From Tetracentron sinense (Eukaryota > Streptophyta > Magnoliopsida > Trochodendrales > Trochodendraceae), in NCBI GenBank assembly GCA_015143295.1, contig CM026554.1:49970627-50034626 (forward strand): a DNA stretch of 64,000 nt, read 5' to 3'. The translations under genes and the position numbers were made by a program. Within the stretch, counting starts at the first letter, position 1; the number at the start of each line of letters is the position of its first letter. The notes beneath the pieces were generated by a model. That model made no database searches and had not been told where the DNA came from. It saw only the letters and a list, made by a program, of their open reading frames with translations. This document shows positions 57,454 through 64,000 of the stretch, in pieces.

Positions 57454-60400
57454 TCAGATATTGAGTATTATTAAAGTAAGTTTCAGAAAGATCAAGTTCC
57501 ATTTAACTAATGACGAACCTAAAGGATATTAGCATTAGACTGAGAATATGATGAAGGATGTGTGTTCATTGTACAAGTATATACTGAATTTTTTTTGGGT
57601 TCAAGTATCGGCTGATCAGTGTATTGTTTTCCTCTCTTTTTTCGTTCACCCTCATTAGTAAGCTGATATTACAAGTCATTCAGGTAAATTAGGACATGCA
57701 TTCAATGGGACCAATTCAGTAAATCTCCTAAGCAACTACTTGTCTACAGCATTTTTAATTGGGAATGGATAGCCAGGAAAAAAGAGTGAGCTTCCAGAAA
57801 AAATTCCAAAAATCAAGTGGTTACTAGCATCATCCAGTCAGGTTCATTTTTCACCTAAAACAACAGGATGGGGACCCAATAAATGGTGGGTCCAGTCCTC
57901 CAGCATGGAGCATAGGTCCTTCCAATTCTCCCCTCCTGATGCAAATTCTACCTTCTTGTCTAATTATGCATTATGAAATTGGGAACGAGTGATCTTGGCC
58001 AACTGCCATGTGGGTTTGTTATCCCTACGGATAAATGGTAGCTCATATTTCAAACCAATATAGAGGAATCTGATTATTGGCAATGTTGTAGATGTCTATG
58101 GCCCAGATAATTAAAAACTAGAGGAGAGTAAATGACGTACCTTTCTCTTTAAACAGCTGCTGTACTTTCTGCTGCTTTCTCGCTTTAATATATTCCAAAA
58201 CAAGCAAAGGAGATTCTGGGATGATGCTGAACAACCCCTGGTACTTTTAGGTTAGTAGCAGAAGGTCCGGGGAATCAAAAGTCACATAAGTGATAGACTG
58301 AATCGAAAGTCATTAGCAAAGGTCCCCATCAATTATTATTCTCCAAAGGGCCCATAAGAGGATATCTTATAAATTCAAAAGCATGTAAAGATGATGAGAA
58401 GAATATGGCCTCAGGAATCAGGAAAAGACCAACAAAAAGGAACTAGTCAGCAACCCACCAAAATAGTTCAAATATATCATTGCAATTTCGTGGATGGCTT
58501 ACAGCCATCAGCTGAAAAATGATGTGAGCATTATGTCACTCAAAATAATAGCTGTCTATTTATTTACATATATGTATGTTTTCGTGTATGTGTGCGCGCA
58601 TGCGTTTTGTGGGAGAAATGTATTATTAGGGCCACTAGGAAACACCACCATCAAAAAACAGTGACATTTTTTTCTCCATCAAAGGGAAGACAAAAAAACC
58701 AGTAGTGACAACTACCCATCAGTGTGATGCTCAACCATATTTGGGATCATATAATTGGGATGATGTCCCCCCCTAAGACACTCACCCACTAGGGCTTATC
58801 AGTTGGATGGTCCGGAACAATGAGCATAAGCAACACGTGGCAGTAACAAGAATCACTAATGAAGTATGGACCTTTACTTACCTCCTGTATAGACTAGAGC
58901 ATACCCAAAATCAGACTCACTAGATGATCTACTTTTTCCAACCGAGAAGTATGTATTTGGAAAGAAAAGAGAAAGGCTTACAGTTGGGAAAGAAACTCAA
59001 GATCCAGAGTTTAGAAGTGTCAACATGAGGCTATGGTTCGTACAAAAGGCTGCAAATTAATCTGACAGTGCAAACCTATGAGTAGAAAGGCCATGTTTAT
59101 ATGAGGTTGTAATTATCTTCAGTGTGACGCCCCGAACCCGCGTCTAAGGAATCAAGTTCCGAGACGCGTGCCCGTTCGGCATAACCACGCATGCGGAAGA
59201 CTTTACCCGCGAAAATGCGGGAATCTTCAACTTTTCTTATGAGCTTACATAAGCAATAACAATTGGTCGTCACAATAACTCATCATAAGCAAATGTGTTA
59301 CCTCACTAGCTACAGTAGTCTTTACTTTTGGCGCCAAACCTGTACCGATATACCTCCAGACTCTAAAGTGTAACTCCTTGTCAATCGGTAACCGCTTCAG
59401 AATCTGAAGACATAAAATGAGATGTGAGCCATAGAGCCCAGCAAAATCCACAGCCCATCTAAACTATTTTCCACATAATAACATTCATCAATAATGATAT
59501 TGTAGTACAATACGATTCTCATATTATACTAATATGCAGAATAATAATATCGTAATTCGTGACCCGAGGTCACTCAGGGCTATTTCACTCTATTCGAGGT
59601 TCTCAACCTCCAAGTTGTCAAATTCATCCAGTGATTGTCCACGACACCAGGTTACCGTTTCAGATAACCACTCACGCTTTATCCTTGAGTCCATAGACTC
59701 GATCAACTGTGTCTTCGCCCGTGTACAACCTCTATCCATGAGTCCACAGACTCAATTATCAACCAATCGAGACTTTTCTCGATTATAACCAATTATTGGG
59801 TATCTCGACCCAATTGATCCTTAAATCATCATATTCTACACATAACCCGGGTCTTCACCCGATAACTGCAAGGAACAATACTTCTAACACATCATACTCT
59901 GTCAGGAACACCTCTGACATTTCACTCTCTCTCAGGAACCACACCTCTTACACTTACTTTATATTTTCCCTCTATGGGAATACCGACACACACACAACCA
60001 CATTTGTCAGGAAACACATCTGATCGCCAGGATACACATCTGATTGCCAGGATACACATCTGATCAGCCAGGATACACATCTGATAGCCAGGAAACCCAT
60101 CCAACCTGTCAGGAAAATGAAACTCATCTGACAAGCGAGGGACGCACCTCTGACTAACAGGAAACACCTGATCATCAGGAAACACCTGTCTATCAGGTAC
60201 ACATCTAACATATCACTCTGTCAGGCATAATACCTCTGACATGACACCCTTGTCAGGAAACACATCTGATTACCAGGAACACATCTGACCTGCCAGGAAT
60301 AACACATCTGACATGCCAGGAACACCCATCTAATAACCAGGAAACACCTCTGACATCAAATCCTGTCAGGCACAACACCTCTGACATATTACTTTCTATT

Positions 60401-62443
60401 TTTTTCCTCTGTGGGAACACCAACACACACAACCACATTTGTCAGGGAACACATCTGATCACCAAGATACACATCTAATTGTCAGGATACACATCTGATC
60501 AGCCAGGATACACATCTGATAGCTAGGAAACCCATTCAACCTGTCAGGAAAATGAAACTCATCTGACAAGTCAGGGACGCACCTCTGACTAACAGGAAAC
60601 ACCTGACCATCAGGAAACACCTGTCTATCAGGTACACATCTGACATATCACTCTGTCAGGCATAACACCTCTGGCATGACACCCTTGTCAGGAAACACTT
60701 CTGATTACCAGGAACACATCTGACCTGTCGGGAAAAACACATCTGACATGCCAGGAACACCCATCTAATAACCAGGAAACACCTCTGACATCAAATCCTG
60801 TCAGGCACAACACCTCTGACATCAAATCCTATCAGGCAAAACACATTTGACATTAACCTCTGTCAGAAACAACACCTCTGACATCAAATCCTGTCAGGCA
60901 CAACACCTCTGACATCAAATCCTGTCAGGCACAACACCTCTGACAGCTACCATCATATATCATCACAACCTCTGTTGGGTGCATACCTACCGACACAGGC
61001 CAATGCCCCCTCAAGGTAACATCATTGAGTTCATAAACTCAATACATCACTGGGTCTATAGACCCCAATCCAACCTTGAGCTCATAGTCCAATGTCGTCC
61101 TAACTCTCCCGACTATCAATCACGGAGGAACCCGGGCTCATAATAGATACCGCCTCTCCGGACCTAGCCAAAGAGGGACCACAGACAATATTTCACGTAG
61201 GTTAGGTTTTCTAACCATAGGAAATCCCCAATTATTCAGGCCCTGCTTGAATAAGGTCTCACGCCCGTGGACCAAGTCCTAGGGTATACCGTTCTGGTGT
61301 GGAACGTTACCCAGCCGATGGACCATTCCATCACCTTACCATGTCCCAACAACATCACATCATACACAAAGGTTGTCCCGAGGTAGGACTTTTACTAGGC
61401 CAATGGACCCTATCATTGCCTTTAAAACATCACATCATATCAAATTCGTTCAGATAGGAAACTTAACCAGGCCAATGGACCTACCATTGCCTTAAAACAA
61501 ACATCACATCATACAAGAGTAGTTCTGATAGGGAACTTAACCAGGCCAATGGACCCTACCATTGCCTTACAATGTCAAAATCACATCACACATATAGAAG
61601 CCCAGTCAGGCGCTCATAACTTCCGGCAATCGATTGCACTTCCCCTGCGATTTATCGCAAATCACACTGAGCCTAAATTCCGAGCTAGAAACAGCCCGAA
61701 ACCGAGGGCTCCGTCCCTCTGCTCCATTTTCACTCCCATCCATCTCATCCATACATCATTCATAAGATCTCCGACCTTTTTCCATCCACACATATCACCA
61801 AACTATTCCACATAAATAAAGTAGCTTCAATAAGGGAAAAGAGAAGAGATGGAGAAGGATTTTACTTCTTTCGCGCTTTTCGAGACGTCTAGGGGCAAAA
61901 CGGACACTGCCAACACGTTCGGGAAAAAGATCATCGCCCAAGGTGAAGCTCCTCGCCTTCAAACTTGATTTTCCACAAATTTAACAATACTTAACTAATC
62001 AACCTCAGTTAAGGGTCCATAAACGTATAATTTTATTCTATTAAAATTCCGGGTCGTTACATTCAGGTTCGTAATATATTATATTATTCAAAGACTTAAT
62101 TATTTATATGTTATACATAGTAGTTTTAATGTATATATGGCCTATCTTGATGGTAGATTTGATTGATTTCTTCAGTAAGACAGTGGATAATACACTTACC
62201 TCATTTGGTGATTTCCAAGGCCCATCAGTCTTACTCACCTGTATGAGACTCGGCATGTTTGTCCAGGACCTAACAAGTTATTGAGAGAGAATAGGGACAA
62301 AATTTATGACAGAAATATTCCTCAAACCGTAAAGGCGAGACTTACTATCTCCTGTTAAAGTGGTACATCCAAATTTGATGCCTCTTAGTCGACCAAACTC
62401 AAACTCAGAACAAAGCCATGCCTTAGTTGCATGATGAGGGGAT
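57454..62443 (-). CDS. Probable multi-exon gene, unidentified (partial model)
   Basis: I do not recognise the product. Three short minus-strand segments look like exons with strong splice sites. Exon a is 62,443-62,346 (acceptor TTCTTACAG, donor GTAAGTC), encoding KAWLCSEFEFGRLRGIKFG. Exon b is 62,269-62,239 (donor GTGAGTAAG). Exon c is 58,226-58,141 (donor GTACGTC), encoding IIPESPLLVLEYIKARKQQK then VQQLFKEK. Phases agree across a-b-c. An alternative uses a longer exon b (62,269-62,200, SWTNMPSLIQVSKTDGPWK) spliced to 58,237, keeping exon c in the same frame. A possible last exon is 57,518-57,454. Upstream exons, the start codon and the ends are not resolved and may lie beyond 64,000. The b-c intron contains the 2.9 kb solo LTR. 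Confidence 0.35.
59880..60960. repeat. CAGGAAACACATCTGA minisatellite in the solo LTR
   Basis: Dozens of 15- to 25-base units such as GCCAGGATACACATCTGAT, TGTCAGGAAACACATCTGAT and CAGGCACAACACCTCTGACA. A higher-order unit of about 430 bases is repeated (60,000-60,420 and 60,440-60,830). Confidence 0.9.
61340..61575. repeat. Three-copy tandem repeat in the solo LTR
   Basis: Roughly 75-base unit with AACATCACATCATA, GGTAGGACTT/GATAGGGAACTTAACC and AGGCCAATGGACC repeated three times. Confidence 0.8.
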
Positions 62444-63570
62444 CTGTAAGAAGCAATAGTTCTCAAGAAAATTAGACCAGGCCTCACCATAATAATATGA
62501 ATTGAAGTGTTATCTAACAATATGTATAAGATAATCTGTTTATAGATTATTACATTGATCAGATAATCTGTTTATAGATTACATTTATCATGTGTAAGAT
62601 TCTCGGAACTCTGACTAGAAATGATGATGTAAAACGATTCTCCAAACTTTGATAAGAAATGAATCATCTCCTTTGTAGGGAAGAAACTGTCAAGAATATC
62701 AAATCCATAATGCTAGAAAACTTCGACTGAACACTACAATTTGTTACAAGTGGATTGGCAATTGCCACTACTCAGGCTAAGAAAAATAGGCTCATTCTGA
62801 CACTGGATCTGAACAACTAAATTTGGCAAGATACATCTCAATGGCAAGGGCTCAATAAACTGATTCTAACTTGGGAAACTTGTTTTGTCCACCTCAACTT
62901 TTAAGAATATATAAAATTTATTTTTTTAATCTGATTTAGAACTAGTTGATTGAGCCAAATCCATAACACTAAAAGAAAATGACCACGACTCCCACCTTGC
63001 TTATGTAAATAAAGCAATCCACAGAGAATCGTCAAACTAAAGAATAAATCCATCATAAATAATATCAATTTCAACCTACAGAAAGAGCACCAGTCTTCTG
63101 GACCGGATTTTCAATATCCATAAACTCACATCTTAAATCTTAAATATCCAGTGGCCCAAGTTATAACATTTTCATCTTGTTAGGTTCAATCTTTGACTAC
63201 CCAGATAGAGCATACAATATCACTTAAGGAGCCCTTTGAAACAAGAAGTTCTGAACTATCAAAAGGACAAAGCATCAAATTTATATCAACAGAAATTTAA
63301 ATATGAGAAGTGTTTTTGTTATATGTTGCACAAAATACAAGGAGGGCACAAGGTGCAAATAAGAGCATCACAACTATCAGACTACAGTAGAAGTTTACAA
63401 AAATTGAGCAGTGCAATCCTCCAAAAGTGCACCACCCTAGTGAATCTTGAGCTATAAAGGAGGCAATAGCTGTTAAGAAGAAATTTTAGTGAACAGGGGA
63501 AGAAAAGGATTCACCAATGCACAGCATCATGCTAAGTATAGCACTGTATCTAATTAGGCTTCAGCTTTAT
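62444..63570. other. Presumed intron or upstream part of the unidentified gene
   Basis: A 35-base direct repeat (GATAATCTGTTTATAGATTA) at about 62,530 and 62,562. On the minus strand a short frame near 63,060-63,110 (MDIENPVQKTGALSVG) could be an exon, but its splice sites are weak and I leave it uncalled. Confidence 0.35.
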
Positions 63571-63576
63571 CGGTCA

Positions 63577-63732
63577 TTTTTTTTTTGGGTAACGGAGGGT
63601 GTCCCAATCCCAAACCCTTCGAGGCAAGGACTAGTCCTTTTGGATGTCTGCATCGATCCACTCTGAATTTTATCTACGGACATCAGGGTAAGTCCAGGGA
63701 CGCTAGCCAACTGCACCAACCCCTGGTGGGTA
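63577..63732 (-). mobile_element. tRNA-derived SINE, copy 3
   Basis: The minus strand begins CCAGGGGTTGGTGCAGTTGG with the GCTAGCGTCCCTGGAC continuation, has AAAAGGACTAGTCCTTGCC, CTCGAAGGGTTTGGG and GGGACACCCTCCGTTACCC, and ends in an A tail (T run at 63,577-63,586 on the plus strand). Same family as 47,527 and 56,783. Confidence 0.75.
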
Positions 63733-64000
63733 ATGATGAATCTTCAGTTTTCATGAGTGAAAGTAAAAAGACTTTAATTTGTGTTTTGAGAGGGTTTGTT
63801 AGTCTAATATAAAAAGAGAAATGCAAAACCAACTTTCCCTTCATGTAAAAAGAATAAGGCATGGTTCATGTATTGCAAGTCTTTCACTTCCATCAACTCC
63901 GTTATGTTCGATAATTATCTTATCTGTATAATTAACACTTCATGATAACACACACTCTAACAGAAAATTTTGCTCTTGCTGGGCTAGTATGGGAAAACGG
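63733..64000. other. Window end, no gene seen
   Basis: AT-rich sequence with no recognisable exon or repeat end. Confidence 0.4.

Larger units (their letters stand above)
59123..62061 (+). mobile_element. Solo LTR, 2.9 kb, with internal tandem repeats
   Basis: Begins TGTGACGCCCCGAACCCG and ends CCGGGTCGTTACA, between TTCAG duplications (59,118-59,122 and 62,062-62,066). TG...CA ends, imperfect inverted termini (TGTGACGCCC / TGTAACGACCC) and the 5-base duplication identify an LTR. No internal region or second LTR remains. Long LTRs with such termini are common in plant gypsy elements; the lineage is not certain. Two tandem arrays fill much of it. Orientation is arbitrary. It lies in a predicted intron of the unidentified gene. 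Confidence 0.8.

Noticed and set aside
59880-60960. CRISPR-like spaced repeat array
   Set aside because: Units vary in length and sequence with no constant repeat plus unique spacers, and the context is a plant LTR.
59123-62061. Mutator-type DNA transposon reading of this element because of its inverted-looking ends
   Set aside because: The target duplication is 5 bases (TTCAG), not 8-11, and the ends are short TG...CA type, which fit an LTR.

Overview
This window looks like nuclear DNA from a flowering plant. It has spliced genes with short introns, a plant-only transcription factor (MYB-CC/GARP type), a cluster of Bowman-Birk protease-inhibitor genes, and a dense crowd of plant transposons: LTR elements, a hAT element, Tourist-, Mutator- and Helitron-like short elements, SINEs and fold-back repeats. 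The species cannot be named from sequence alone. The inhibitor genes carry an intron, which is unusual for the classical legume genes, so I lean weakly away from a legume.

Layout. 1-2.2 kb: repeat-like DNA without a gene. 2.2-15.6 kb (block A) and 20.4-35.6 kb (block B) are two copies of one large segment. Each block holds a long fold-back repeat interrupted by the same gypsy-type LTR element (same 5-base target duplication), then an inhibitor gene with a full promoter (11,563 and 31,450), then about 3.1 kb further a second inhibitor copy whose 5' end has been replaced (14,621 and 34,655). The two full copies look intact. Of the two 5'-replaced copies, one has a stop in the signal-peptide exon and the other a frameshift at the exon 2 start. 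Since the duplication, block B gained a 4.2 kb hAT element just upstream of the inhibitor promoter and a 216-base Mutator-like element in the 3' flank, and lost two stretches. Between the blocks lie a Tourist-like element and a solo copia LTR.

35.6-53 kb is a transposon graveyard with a UDP-glycosyltransferase relic, two tandem Helitron-like elements, a solo LTR filled with a minisatellite (40.9-42.3 kb), nested short elements, a LINE-type RNase H fragment and a 2.95 kb LTR element with almost no internal region (49.3-52.2 kb).

53.4-55 kb, minus strand: a complete six-exon MYB-CC transcription factor closest to PHL8 (phosphate-starvation-response family), with one predicted GC-AG intron. 57.4-62.5 kb, minus strand: probable exons of an unidentified gene, one intron of which holds a 2.9 kb solo LTR full of tandem repeats.

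Functionally, the inhibitor cluster is the main story. The encoded proteins should be secreted double-headed serine-protease inhibitors. Loop 2 is constant (Lys, trypsin-type) while loop 1 varies between copies (Ile-Ser, Leu-Ile, Leu-Ser). No phage, CRISPR, rRNA or tRNA gene was seen.
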